Shown here one piece after another: positions 27,193 to 35,913 of a DNA stretch of 44,787 nucleotides (its first letter is position 1; every line of letters begins with the position of its first letter). The notes under the pieces were generated by a model. The model saw only the letters and a list, made by a program, of their open reading frames with translations, had not been told where the DNA came from and ran no database searches. Source of the stretch: Oscillospiraceae bacterium (GTDB lineage: Bacteria > Bacillota > Clostridia > Oscillospirales > Ruminococcaceae); contig SVNC01000016.1 in NCBI GenBank assembly GCA_015067025.1, positions 1-44,787 on the forward strand, read 5' to 3'. The translations under genes and the position numbers were made by a program.

Positions 27193-29358
27193 ATGAATTT
27201 AAAGCTATCACTGCCAAAGGGCGTAGATGAGCAGAGTGTAGTCTTTTCTCTCCCCTTTGACATAGACCGTAAGGCTAAAAAGGCTGACGGTCATCTGACA
27301 GCTACAAGAGAAAAGCTGTCGGTATATTATAACGGTGAGCTTTGCGAGGAATTTCTTTTAGAAGATCTTATGGACATCGAAGTGGAACAGCTTATAGGTT
27401 GTTCGATGCTTTGCGTAAAGGACGCCTTTGGCAAACAGAAATTTGTCTGTGCCTTTTCACAAAAGCACTTTATGAGATTTGCCGAGCTTGCCAAAATCAT
27501 TGAACATTATCTGCGTACAGGCGTTTTTACAGAAACCACCGATGCAGATGAGCCTGCTTGTCCAAAATGCGGAATAAGTCTTAACGGCTCAAAGAAATGC
27601 CTTTACTGTGAAGGCGACAAGGGTGTATTTGTAAAGCTGATAAAAAGACTTGCACCTTACAAAAAGCAGTTTTTCTTCTCTTTGTTTGCAACCTTTATGC
27701 TTTACGCCTTTGACGTTGTAAACCCGATTTTTCAGCGTATACTTGTTGATGATCTTATCGTACCTAATAATGCCGACTGGGCGTTATTCTTCAAGGTTGC
27801 CGCTTGTATACTCGTTATGAATTTATCCTCAGTAGGCTTCAGACTGCTTCAGGATACCAGCAATTTCAAAATATCAACCGCCTACGGCAGAGATTTAAGG
27901 CGGGATATCTTCAACAAGACTCAGGACTTATCTATGAGCAACGTGGCAAAGCGTACACCAGGTGAACTGATAAACAGAGTATCGGGAGACGCCGCTACCC
28001 TTCAGGATTTTATGACAAGACAGGGTAAGGACATGATATTCCAGACGGTAGCACTTATTGCTCTGCTGATAATAATGTTCATCACCAACTGGAAGTTAGC
28101 GCTTATCGTTGTTATCCCCCTGCCCTTTGCAGCTTATCTGTCGGTAAAATCCTTTAACGCGATAAGCATCCGCTACAGCAGAGTATGGAGATGCCAGTGC
28201 AGAGCAAGCGAATTACTCCACGACGTACTGCATGGAGTAAGAGTCGTTAAAAACTACGGCGGTGAAGAAAGAGAAATAGAAGCCTACAGAAAGGCTTCCG
28301 GAAAATGGGCTGACGCAGTAAAAAGAGCAGATATACTCTGGTATATGGTGCAGCCCCCTATAAGATACGTATTCACGATAGGTGAATTCTGTGCATTATT
28401 CTTCGGCGGCGGTATGATACTCGGCGGTCAGATGCAGCTTGGCGAGCTTATCCAGTTTACCACCTACGTATATATGCTTTACGGTCCTATTCAGTGGCTG
28501 ACTTCTCTCCCCCGAGTACTTGCTCAGGCAAAGGTCAGTGCAGGTAAAGTCTTTGAGATACTTGAAGAACAGAACGATATCAAGGATACCGAAAAGGCAA
28601 AGGAAATAGAGATAAAAGGCGATATCGACTTTCAGAACGTATATTTCGGATATAAGGCCTATAACCCTGTTCTTAAGGACATCAGTTTCAGTATAAAGCA
28701 GGGCGAGATGATAGGTATTGTAGGTCACTCAGGTGTGGGTAAATCTACGCTTATAAATCTCATTATGAGATTATACGACCCTACTGCAGGCGTTATTAAA
28801 ATTGACGGTATGAACGTAAGAGATATTTCTCAGACCTCCCTTCGCAGTCAGGTAGGCGTCGTACTGCAGGAGACCTTCTTATTCAGCGGTACGGTGCTTG
28901 AAAACATTCGCTATGCAAAGCCTGACGCTACCTTTGAGGAAATAATAACAGCTGCAAAAATTGCGAACTGTCACAACTTCATTACCCGTATGCCTGACGG
29001 CTATAACACGATAGTCGGAGAAAGAGGCTACAGTATTTCAGGCGGTGAAAGACAGAGAATTGCTATTGCAAGAGCAATTCTGCACGACCCTAAGATACTG
29101 ATCTTAGATGAAGCTACCGCTTCGCTTGATACTGAAACGGAAAAGCAGATACAGGATGCTCTTGATCGTCTAATTGCAGGCAGAACAACAATCGCAATAG
29201 CTCACAGACTGTCTACCCTTGCAAACGCCGACAGACTTATCGTGCTTGATAAGGGTAAGGTTGCCGAAATCGGTTCACATAACGAGCTACTTAAAAACAA
29301 GGGTGTTTATTACAATCTTGTTATGGCACAACGGCAGACCGCAAAGCTTAAGAAGTAA
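27193..29358 (+). CDS. second ABC exporter half-transporter with N-terminal accessory domain and zinc ribbon
   Basis: A 721-residue protein with the same unusual plan as its partner. Residues 1-115 form a PH-like soluble domain (DGHLTATREKLSVYYNGEL, followed by DIEVEQLIGCSMLCV, similar to bacterial PH-type strands). Residues 123-139 are a zinc ribbon (C123-x2-C126-x9-C136-x2-C139). Then a six-helix exporter domain and an ATPase with GHSGVGKST, ISGGERQ, LILDEATASLD and AHRLS. Both nucleotide-binding sites of the presumed heterodimer look complete. It is followed by a strong terminator. Confidence 0.9.
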   Translation: MNLKLSLPKGVDEQSVVFSLPFDIDRKAKKADGHLTATREKLSVYYNGELCEEFLLEDLMDIEVEQLIGCSMLCVKDAFGKQKFVCAFSQKHFMRFAELAKIIEHYLRTGVFTETTDADEPACPKCGISLNGSKKCLYCEGDKGVFVKLIKRLAPYKKQFFFSLFATFMLYAFDVVNPIFQRILVDDLIVPNNADWALFFKVAACILVMNLSSVGFRLLQDTSNFKISTAYGRDLRRDIFNKTQDLSMSNVAKRTPGELINRVSGDAATLQDFMTRQGKDMIFQTVALIALLIIMFITNWKLALIVVIPLPFAAYLSVKSFNAISIRYSRVWRCQCRASELLHDVLHGVRVVKNYGGEEREIEAYRKASGKWADAVKRADILWYMVQPPIRYVFTIGEFCALFFGGGMILGGQMQLGELIQFTTYVYMLYGPIQWLTSLPRVLAQAKVSAGKVFEILEEQNDIKDTEKAKEIEIKGDIDFQNVYFGYKAYNPVLKDISFSIKQGEMIGIVGHSGVGKSTLINLIMRLYDPTAGVIKIDGMNVRDISQTSLRSQVGVVLQETFLFSGTVLENIRYAKPDATFEEIITAAKIANCHNFITRMPDGYNTIVGERGYSISGGERQRIAIARAILHDPKILILDEATASLDTETEKQIQDALDRLIAGRTTIAIAHRLSTLANADRLIVLDKGKVAEIGSHNELLKNKGVYYNLVMAQRQTAKLKK

Positions 29359-29361
29359 AAG

Positions 29362-29395
29362 AAAACCCCTTTATCCGAAAGGATAAAGGGGTTTT
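29362..29395. terminator. bidirectional terminator, 15-bp stem with GAAA tetraloop
   Basis: AAAACCCCTTTATCC pairs perfectly with GGATAAAGGGGTTTT around GAAA. T-rich on both sides (TTTTGTTATTT on plus, TTTTCTTTTAC on minus). It ends the ABC-DUF1854-ABC unit and, from the other side, the gtrA unit. Confidence 0.95.
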
Positions 29396-29408
29396 GTTAT
29401 TTGTGTCT

Positions 29409-29939
29409 TTATTGTTTTTTCTTAAATATAAACAGCTTGCTGAAAATGTAATTCAGCACCAGCACCACGATGTTTGAAAACACCTTGATACAAAATTCGT
29501 AAAATCCGTTTTCTATATTCGGCAAATTCACAAGCAGATACATTATTGCAAGGTCAACGAATAACGTAAAAAGTCTTGCCGCATAGAAGGAGCCTGCCTG
29601 AAGCAGAATTTTGCCCACGCCCTTTACCTTGCTTTTAAACACCCAGATACGATTGGTTATAAAAGCGAAGGTCACGGATACTATCCAGGAAATAATATTC
29701 GGTAGTACCGTGGAGGAGTCTCCCTCTCCGAAAGATAAGCGGTATGTCCACTTTAAAAATTCAGGTGCACTCTGCTCATCAGGGAATATATTTCTTACAA
29801 TAAAATAGGTTACTATAGATACAAGTGTTGTCAGTGCTCCGAAGATAATATACATTATTATCTCACGGTATTTTTTAAAAAGCTCGGGCCAGTTTTTTGG
29901 ATTTATACCGAGCTTTAATATCTCCTTTATCTGTTCCAT
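29409..29939 (-). CDS. GtrA family membrane protein
   Basis: A 176-residue protein with four membrane helices. The GtrA pattern is seen in IIMYIIFGALTTLVSIVTYFIV, SWIVSVTFAFITNRIWVF and the ending VLNYIFSKLFIFKK. GtrA proteins are thought to move or hold lipid-linked sugars during cell-surface glycosylation. It starts 9 nt after the PH-like gene, with a weak ribosome binding site (AGG next to the ATG), so translation is probably coupled. Last gene of the unit that starts with the arabinofuranosidase. Confidence 0.9.
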   Translation of the reverse strand: MEQIKEILKLGINPKNWPELFKKYREIIMYIIFGALTTLVSIVTYFIVRNIFPDEQSAPEFLKWTYRLSFGEGDSSTVLPNIISWIVSVTFAFITNRIWVFKSKVKGVGKILLQAGSFYAARLFTLFVDLAIMYLLVNLPNIENGFYEFCIKVFSNIVVLVLNYIFSKLFIFKKKQ

Positions 29940-29948
29940 CCTACACCA

Positions 29949-30383
29949 TTAATATTCGATCATATCATCAAGAGCGGCGTCAGCGTCGCTGTGATCGTGG
30001 ATGCCTGCACCCATCATATCTCTGCCTCTTACCATATACTTATCACGCTGTTCCTTAACCGCTTCGTCAAGTATCTTCTTTACTTCTCTGGGCTTCTTTA
30101 TAGAAATGAGGTGCTTATCAGGTGTATCGCAGTCTCTTGCTGTAATGGAGATTGTACCGCAACCGAAAATTCTCTGACCTAAAGTGAACTTCATGGTCTT
30201 ATCAGTAACCTTGTAAAGCTCTACCTCATCTTCTTTTATATTGAGAAAGCCTATCCTTGTGTAAAGTACTGTATCAGTGATAATGTAACGGGTGAAGGAA
30301 ATGGGAAGACCCATAAAGCACTTCTTACCTGTCCATAAGATGTTGTCGCCGTAATCGCGGCGGAGCTTTTTCATATTTGCCAT
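29949..30383 (-). CDS. PH-like domain-containing protein
   Basis: A 144-residue protein from the ATG at 30383, with GGAAAGGA 11 nt before it; the longer open frame upstream has no ribosome binding site. The middle section (MGLPISFTRYIITDTVLYTRIGFLNIKEDEVELYKVTDKT) follows the bacterial PH pattern of a strand pair 'x-S-x-T-x-Y-x-I-T-x-x-x-L'. The C-terminal third is charged (EVKKILDEAVKEQRDKYM) and ends in an acidic tail. No membrane segment. Cytoplasmic role unknown. Confidence 0.75.
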   Translation of the reverse strand: MANMKKLRRDYGDNILWTGKKCFMGLPISFTRYIITDTVLYTRIGFLNIKEDEVELYKVTDKTMKFTLGQRIFGCGTISITARDCDTPDKHLISIKKPREVKKILDEAVKEQRDKYMVRGRDMMGAGIHDHSDADAALDDMIEY

Positions 30384-30415
30384 AATTTTTTTCGTCCTTT
30401 CCTGAATATAATTTA

Positions 30416-30661
30416 TTACCACAGTTTGTCCTCGTGGGGACATCGGGTGTGGCTGTACGCCGCCCTCAGCTCCACAAAGCAACCGCATTTGTTACACATA
30501 CCGTTTATAAGGCAGTCGCAGGTTTTGCAGATATCAAGTCTTTTTCTGTAAAGACTGTCATCCGCCCTTTTTTCATCAGGGATAAGCGATATACATTCGC
30601 CTATATTTTCATAGGCTTTGTCGCTCATTTCCTTTAGTAAACATCGTTTGCAGTTATTCAT
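30416..30661 (-). CDS. small Cys-rich protein (DUF6171-like)
   Basis: An 81-residue protein with eight cysteines, arranged as CKRC near the start and CKTC-x7-CNKCGC and a late CPH, typical of a zinc- or metal-binding fold. It resembles DUF6171 family members as I recall them. Its ATG overlaps the stop of the arabinofuranosidase (ATGA at 30658-30661), so its translation is coupled to that gene. Function unknown. Confidence 0.78.
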   Translation of the reverse strand: MNNCKRCLLKEMSDKAYENIGECISLIPDEKRADDSLYRKRLDICKTCDCLINGMCNKCGCFVELRAAYSHTRCPHEDKLW

Positions 30662-32130
30662 CCTAAAACTATCTCAGCGACACTGCAAGCAGGTAAAGTA
30701 AAGCTGATACCGTCAGCCGTTTTTGTTACGTCATTGAAATCTTCTATCTTTACGTTTTCGGGATCGTCAAAGGTATTATATGCTCTTACGTCCTGCTTTA
30801 ACATTCTTGCGGAAATTTTATTAAAAGTAAATCCGGGGATAACAGCATTTATCTCCTGAGCCTTATCTATAGAGCAGTTGGAAATCGTAATCACCATTTC
30901 GCCCTTATCGTTTACAGATACACTCTTTGAAAGCAGGTCAAGATCAAAGCCCTCAGCCTTTTCGCTGTCGATATGACTGTAGCAGAGCTTGTTGCCCTGA
31001 TGACGCTTGTAAAGATCAAACACGTGGTAGGTAGGTGTAAGCACCATCTGCTCACCCTCTGTAAGAATAAGTGCCTGAAGAACGTTTACCGCCTGAGCAA
31101 GATTTGCCATAACCACTCTGTCACAGTGGCTGTTGAAGATATCTAAATTCTTTGCGGCAAGAATAGCGTCACGCATTGTATTCTGCTGATATAAGAAGCC
31201 GGGATTCGTACCCTCTTCAACGTTGTACCAGGTACCCCATTCGTCAACGATAAGACCTATCTTGTGTTCAGGATCGTTCATTGACATTATTTCAAGGTGC
31301 TTTGTGATGAGAGTTTCCATATACATTGTCTTTTCAAGAGTCTTGTAATATTCCTCATCGGTAAACTTTGTAGCACTACCCTTGTCATCCCAGTTGCCCG
31401 AAGGTACTGTGTAGTAGTGCAGGCTTATCGCCTTTGTATGCCAGTTCTTCACCTTATCGGTGAGCACCTTTGTCCAGTTGTAATCCTCAGCATTAGGGCC
31501 ACAGGCAACCTTATAAAGCTCATTGCCGCTGTAGTTTCTGCAATATGTCTGATATCTGCGGTAAAGCTCTGAATAATACTCAGGTGTCATATTACCGCCG
31601 CAGCCCCAGTTTTCGTTACCGATACCGAGATATTTTAACTTCCATGCCTTTTCTCTGCCGTTCTTACGGCGAAGATCAGCCATAGGCGATATATCATCAG
31701 ATGTGATATATTCAATCCACTGAGAAAGCTCCTCTACTGTACCAGAGCCTAAATTACCTGCAAGGTAAGGTTCACAGCCTACCATTTCACAAAAGTCAAA
31801 GAACTCGTGTGTACCGAAGCTGTTATCTTCAGTAACTCCGCCCCAATGGGTATTTATCATCTTTTTTCTTTCTGATTTTTCGCCGATGCCGTCTTTCCAG
31901 TGATATTCATCGGCAAAGCATCCACCGGGCCAACGAAGTACAGGCATCTTTATATTCTTAAAAGCTTCAATAATATCATTTCTGATGCCCTTCGTATTAG
32001 GGATGGAGCTGTCCTCTCCCACATAGATGCCGTTATATATGCATCTGCCTAAATGCTCGGAAAAATGTCCGTATATTTCAGGGTTTATTCTGCCCTTATT
32101 ATCCTTTGAATTTATAAGTAACGTTGCCAT
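30658..32130 (-). CDS. abfA: alpha-L-arabinofuranosidase, GH51
   Basis: A 490-residue intracellular enzyme that removes arabinose from short arabinoxylan or arabinan oligosaccharides. Clan GH-A barrel with acid/base Glu in [11 protein letters not shown] (E173) and nucleophile Glu in VDEWGTWY (E297); [13 protein letters not shown] near residue 65 is typical of GH51. No signal peptide. AAAGGAAA precedes the ATG. First gene of the unit with the Cys-rich, PH-like and gtrA genes. It supports a plant-polysaccharide-using gut or rumen lifestyle. Confidence 0.93.
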   Translation of the reverse strand: MATLLINSKDNKGRINPEIYGHFSEHLGRCIYNGIYVGEDSSIPNTKGIRNDIIEAFKNIKMPVLRWPGGCFADEYHWKDGIGEKSERKKMINTHWGGVTEDNSFGTHEFFDFCEMVGCEPYLAGNLGSGTVEELSQWIEYITSDDISPMADLRRKNGREKAWKLKYLGIGNENWGCGGNMTPEYYSELYRRYQTYCRNYSGNELYKVACGPNAEDYNWTKVLTDKVKNWHTKAISLHYYTVPSGNWDDKGSATKFTDEEYYKTLEKTMYMETLITKHLEIMSMNDPEHKIGLIVDEWGTWYNVEEGTNPGFLYQQNTMRDAILAAKNLDIFNSHCDRVVMANLAQAVNVLQALILTEGEQMVLTPTYHVFDLYKRHQGNKLCYSHIDSEKAEGFDLDLLSKSVSVNDKGEMVITISNCSIDKAQEINAVIPGFTFNKISARMLKQDVRAYNTFDDPENVKIEDFNDVTKTADGISFTLPACSVAEIVLG

Positions 32131-32177
32131 AATGGTGTTTCCTTTCGAAATTATCGATACAAGGTTTTATACTAATT

Positions 32178-32205
32178 ATTTTACCATAAAAATTTTATAA
32201 ATCAA
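32178..32205 (-). promoter_or_regulatory. weak promoter candidate of the arabinofuranosidase unit
   Basis: TTGATT (32200-32205), 16-nt spacer with TGG before the -10, TAAAAT (32178-32183), about 48 bp upstream of the ATG. It lies back-to-back with the promoter of the divergent HAD gene. Confidence 0.5.
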
Positions 32206-32254
32206 TAGATTTTGGCAAATTTGAACAAAATAAATTACATATAGTTTCTTTTGG

Positions 32255-32283
32255 TTGACAGTGGGACACTTTAAATATATAAT
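32255..32283 (+). promoter_or_regulatory. consensus sigma-A promoter of the HAD-rimM-trmD unit
   Basis: TTGACA (32255-32260), exactly 17 nt, TATAAT (32278-32283). Only 15 bases separate the -10 from the ATG, so the mRNA leader should be about 9 nt. Confidence 0.9.
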
Positions 32284-32298
32284 AGACTTGGTGATATT

Positions 32299-32943
32299 AT
32301 GAAATTCAAAGCGGTCATTTTCGACCTTGACGGAACACTTTTAAATACCCTCGATGACCTTGCAGACAGTGCAAACCACGTGCTTTGTGAACTTGGCTTT
32401 CCAACCCACGATATTGATGCTTACAAGTACTTTGTCGGCAATGGAATACCAAAGCTTATCGAACGTTGTCTGCCGAAAGACAAGCAGGAATATCACGAAA
32501 AAGCTCTGTCTATGTTCAGCGAGTATTACGCTGTTCACAGCAAGGATAAGACTGCACCATATAAGGATATCCCTGAGCTTTTAAAGTTGCTTTTAGAAAA
32601 GGGTCTTTTACTCGGAGTCATCACAAATAAGGCACATAATATAGCGGTAAGCGTAGTGGAAGATTATTTCGGCAAAAACGTATTCGGCTGTATAAGAGGT
32701 CTTGACAGTAGCATAAAGGCAAAGCCTGACCCACTGGGTGCTTTATCGGTAGCTGAAAAAATCGGCGTAAAGCCTGATGAAGTGCTTTATATCGGAGACA
32801 GCGGCGTTGATATGCAGACTGCAAAAAACGCAGGCTTTACCGCCCTCGGTGTACTCTGGGGCTTCAGAACAAGGGACGAGCTTTTAGACGGTGGGGCAGA
32901 ATTTATTGCAGAAAAACCGCTTGATATATTAAAATTCATCTGA
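32299..32943 (+). CDS. HAD-family phosphatase (phosphoglycolate phosphatase-like)
   Basis: A 214-residue HAD hydrolase. Motif I FDLDGTLLNTL (nucleophile Asp at about residue 10), motif II ITNKAHN, the motif III lysine in KAKPDP, and motif IV IGDSGVDMQTAKNAG. The helical cap between motifs I and II fits the Gph/YieH subgroup; the substrate could be phosphoglycolate, pyrophosphate or a sugar phosphate. Very short leader with GGTG 6 nt before the ATG. rimM starts 12 nt after it. Confidence 0.9.
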   Translation: MKFKAVIFDLDGTLLNTLDDLADSANHVLCELGFPTHDIDAYKYFVGNGIPKLIERCLPKDKQEYHEKALSMFSEYYAVHSKDKTAPYKDIPELLKLLLEKGLLLGVITNKAHNIAVSVVEDYFGKNVFGCIRGLDSSIKAKPDPLGALSVAEKIGVKPDEVLYIGDSGVDMQTAKNAGFTALGVLWGFRTRDELLDGGAEFIAEKPLDILKFI

Positions 32944-32955
32944 TGCGAGGTATGT

Positions 32956-33486
32956 ATGAGAAAACAGTATCTTGAAATAGGAAAAATAGTAGCTACACAA
33001 GGGCTGAAGGGAGAATTCAGAGTGCAGTATTACTGCGACAGTGCAGAGGTAATATGCAGCTTTGACAGACTCTTTTTAGGCAAGGAAAAGCAGGAGCTTG
33101 AAATAATCAACGCCCGACCTCACAAAACTCTTGTAGTGCTTAAGGTAAAGGGTATAGATACGGTAGAGCAAGCAAAGACAATTGTCGGCAAAATGCTCTA
33201 TATGAACAGAGATGACGCTGAGCTTTCCGAAGACGTATACTTTATCCAGGATCTTATCGGCCTTACTGTAAAGGATGCTGACACAGGCAAAATATACGGC
33301 AAGATAGACGACGTATATCAGAATGGTGCTGCAGACGTATATTCCATAAAGACTGAAAGCGGCGGACAGCTTATGTTCCCTGCTATACCTGAGGTGCTTT
33401 TAGAAGTGGACGTTGACGGCGGAGAAATGATAATAAGACCGCTGAAAGGTCTTTTTGACGATATAGAGGAGATAAAGGGCGAATGA
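32956..33486 (+). CDS. rimM: 16S rRNA processing protein RimM
   Basis: A 176-residue protein that helps mature the 30S head. The opening YLEIGKIVATQGLKGEFRVQ is the RimM signature, and the C-terminal PRC-barrel shows DLIGLTVKDADTGKIYGKI and FPAIPEVLLEVD. It overlaps trmD in an ATGA junction (33483-33486). Confidence 0.95.
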   Translation: MRKQYLEIGKIVATQGLKGEFRVQYYCDSAEVICSFDRLFLGKEKQELEIINARPHKTLVVLKVKGIDTVEQAKTIVGKMLYMNRDDAELSEDVYFIQDLIGLTVKDADTGKIYGKIDDVYQNGAADVYSIKTESGGQLMFPAIPEVLLEVDVDGGEMIIRPLKGLFDDIEEIKGE

Positions 33487-34571
33487 TAAGAATTGATATA
33501 GCCACCCTTTTTCCTGATATGTGTGAATCGGTCTTATCTGCAAGTATCGTCGGCAGGGGCAGAGAAGCCGGCTTTATTGAAATAGAATGTCACGATATAA
33601 GAAAATACACCGACAACAAACACAACCGCGTAGATGATAAGCCCTACGGCGGTGGTACAGGCATGGTGATGCAGGCTCAACCTATTTACGACTGCATCTG
33701 CGAAATAAGACAAAAGATCGGTAAAAATGCAAAGGTGATATATATGTCACCTCAGGGAAAGACGCTTACTCAAAGCAAGGTCAAGGAATTGTCAGATTTA
33801 TCAAATATAATCATCCTCTGCGGACATTATGAGGGAGTTGACCAGCGAGTTCTTGATGAGCTGAGTGTCGAGGAGGTCTCAGTCGGTGACTACGTACTGA
33901 CAGGCGGAGAACTACCTGCCCTCACTCTTGTAGACGCTATTGCAAGAATGCAGGAAGGAGTACTACCTAATTCCGACGCCTATTCTATTGAAAGTCACTA
34001 CAACGGTATGCTTGAACATCCCCAGTATTCAAGACCTGAAGTATGGAGAGGAAGAAAAGTACCTGAAGTGTTGCTTACAGGACATCACGAAAATATTTTA
34101 AAGTGGCAGGAAGAAATGTCCTTTGAAGTGACTAAAAGAAAACGTCCCGAGCTTTTATACGACAGCTTCAGCAGTAACAAGCCCTACGCAAAGTATGTAA
34201 GAGTGCAGGGTGGAAGCCCTGATAAAAACGGAATAAAGCCTGATATAGTAACTCTTATGGGGATTCTCAAGAGAAAAAGAGTTCTCACAAACAGAGAAGA
34301 AAAACAATGGAAAAAGGCAAAAATATGGTTTAAGGAAAACCTGCCCGATCCTTTTTGTGCAGATTGCCCTAAAAATACCGTGATCTACCTCAAAACAGAG
34401 AAAGCCTTCGACATTTTGCGTATGTACTCGCCATTACTTGACGTTCTTGCCGCTCACGAAATACCATATGAAGTGATTTTTGCCGATTTTATGGGCAAAA
34501 TGCTATGGGAGGACGATGTGAGAGCAGGCTTTGATATTGCTGTCGGAGATGGTTCAGATGTTGAAAACTAA
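33483..34571 (+). CDS. trmD: tRNA (guanine-37-N1)-methyltransferase with C-terminal extension
   Basis: The first 226 or so residues are a complete TrmD, which methylates G37 of tRNAs read by CNN codons: PYGGGTGMVMQ (about 54-64), CGHYEGVDQR (knot region) and VGDYVLTGGELPALTLVDA. The usual C-terminus ends near KRKRPELL. Here the frame continues for about 136 residues, through SPDKNGIKPDIVTL, DPFCADCPKN (a Cys pair) and AHEIPYEVIFADF, to a total of 362, about 120 more than normal. There is no stop or frameshift at the junction. I do not recognise the extra region. rplS, the usual next gene, is absent. Confidence 0.95.
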   Translation: MIRIDIATLFPDMCESVLSASIVGRGREAGFIEIECHDIRKYTDNKHNRVDDKPYGGGTGMVMQAQPIYDCICEIRQKIGKNAKVIYMSPQGKTLTQSKVKELSDLSNIIILCGHYEGVDQRVLDELSVEEVSVGDYVLTGGELPALTLVDAIARMQEGVLPNSDAYSIESHYNGMLEHPQYSRPEVWRGRKVPEVLLTGHHENILKWQEEMSFEVTKRKRPELLYDSFSSNKPYAKYVRVQGGSPDKNGIKPDIVTLMGILKRKRVLTNREEKQWKKAKIWFKENLPDPFCADCPKNTVIYLKTEKAFDILRMYSPLLDVLAAHEIPYEVIFADFMGKMLWEDDVRAGFDIAVGDGSDVEN

Positions 34572-34698
34572 TGTGTATGTTGGATATAAAGTTGAAAACT
34601 TTTTGTGCAAAATGAATAAATTTCTGTAAATTTGTAAAGGACTATTGAACAAAATACAAAAAAACTTGCAGAAATATTGACAAAAACCCAAAAGTGAG

Positions 34699-34727
34699 TT
34701 GACGAATTCCGTAAATACGGCTATACT
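34699..34727 (+). promoter_or_regulatory. sigma-A promoter of the HPr gene with spacer inverted repeat
   Basis: TTGACG (34699-34704), 17-nt spacer, TATACT (34722-34727). The spacer contains CCGTA-AA-TACGG (34709-34720), an inverted repeat that could be an operator. Confidence 0.8.
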
Positions 34728-34800
34728 AATAACTAACGGACACAGCTTTTGGGGCTATGTTTATCGGAAAGTAAAAACTAATCGACGGAGGTAGTTAATT

Positions 34801-35064
34801 ATGTACGTTAAAGAAGTAAGCGTAAAGAACCAGGTTGGTTTACACGCAAGACCTGCAACATTCTTCATCCAGAAGGCTAACGAATACAAGTCTTCTATCT
34901 GGGTTGAAAAGGAAGAACGCAGAGTAAACGCTAAGAGCCTTTTAGGTATCCTTTCTCTCGGTATCGTTGGCGGTACAACAATCAGAATCATTGCTGACGG
35001 TTCTGACGAACAGCTCGCTGTTGAAGGACTTGTAAAGCTCGTTGAAAGCGGTTTCGCAGAATAA
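34801..35064 (+). CDS. HPr family phosphocarrier protein
   Basis: An 87-residue HPr. GLHARPAT holds the phosphoenolpyruvate-dependent site His15, and NAKSLLGILSLGI holds Ser46, the site of HPr kinase in Firmicutes. GGAGG lies 9 nt before the ATG. Single gene with its own promoter and a downstream terminator. With Ser46 present it could act in carbon catabolite control (HPr or Crh-like); the PTS role needs enzyme I, not seen here. Confidence 0.93.
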   Translation: MYVKEVSVKNQVGLHARPATFFIQKANEYKSSIWVEKEERRVNAKSLLGILSLGIVGGTTIRIIADGSDEQLAVEGLVKLVESGFAE

Positions 35065-35135
35065 TAAAGATAGAAACATTTAATGTGTAGTTAAAGAAAT
35101 CACTATATTTTGTTTGTGTAACATCACGACGAAAT

Positions 35136-35172
35136 AAGCCGCTGAGACTTTTTCAGCGGCTTTATATTTTTT
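35136..35172 (+). terminator. terminator after the HPr gene
   Basis: AAGCCGCTGA (35136-35145) pairs with TCAGCGGCTT (35153-35162), 7-nt loop, then TATATTTTTT. Typical intrinsic terminator. Confidence 0.92.
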
Positions 35173-35198
35173 AAAGTTCATAAACTGAAAGGTATACT

Positions 35199-35894
35199 AT
35201 GTTAAAGAAACTGACTGCAATTGTTTTGGCGGCTGTGATAATGCTCAGCGGCTGCTCTGCAAATTATTCACATATAGAGGGCTATGACGATATAGTAAAC
35301 GCAAGAAAGCTTTATGCTTCTCTTAACTCGGCAGAGCTTACTGTAACAGACGCCGCAAAGGGAGAGCTTACGCAGCATCTTAAATTTGCCTATGATATAC
35401 AGGAAAGGCTTTCCTACAGCTATTTCGGAACTGACGGCAATATATCTCTTTACGAATATCACAACGGCTATGAATATTGTTATTTTGAAGACAACGAGTG
35501 GAAGACCTTGACCGATGGAGATGAGAATTATCACTTCTACACAAAGATGGCTAAAATGTCAATGGTGGATGAAGGAATGATATTCTTAAAAGCTGAAAGC
35601 ATAACCGAGTCAAAGGTGTCAAGTACCGAAAGCGGAAAGATCATAGAAATGACTTATGACCATAAGGCACTTAACAGCTCTATGAAAAATCAGCTTGGTC
35701 TTGTAGGAGAACTGCTTTCTTTTAAGGTAATATATACTCTTAACAGTGAAGGCTATCTTACAAAGATGGAGCAGATAGGCAAAGCGTCACAGGATGAAAA
35801 GCTCAGCATTGTGACGGATATAAACTACGTACTCGAAATATCAAATATGAACGACATAGGACAGATAGAAAAGCCTGAGGTCGTACTCGACTGA
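35199..35894 (+). CDS. hypothetical lipoprotein
   Basis: A 231-residue protein with a signal peptide and lipobox: MLKKLTAIVLAAVIMLSGCS, with Cys19 as the lipid-attached residue. The mature part has no recognisable domain; it has many Y, E and D residues and a segment of the type FAYDIQERLSYSYFGTDG, consistent with a beta-rich fold. GAAAGG lies 6 nt before the ATG. It lies between a terminator and the next hypothetical gene and is probably co-transcribed with it. Function unknown. Confidence 0.85.
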   Translation: MLKKLTAIVLAAVIMLSGCSANYSHIEGYDDIVNARKLYASLNSAELTVTDAAKGELTQHLKFAYDIQERLSYSYFGTDGNISLYEYHNGYEYCYFEDNEWKTLTDGDENYHFYTKMAKMSMVDEGMIFLKAESITESKVSSTESGKIIEMTYDHKALNSSMKNQLGLVGELLSFKVIYTLNSEGYLTKMEQIGKASQDEKLSIVTDINYVLEISNMNDIGQIEKPEVVLD

Positions 35895-35913
35895 ACCTGA
35901 AAACAAGAAAGAG

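Noticed and set aside
30384-30488. N-terminal extension of the PH-like protein
   Set aside because: It has no ribosome binding site, overlaps the Cys-rich gene, and the internal ATG at 30383 is preceded by GGAAAGGA.
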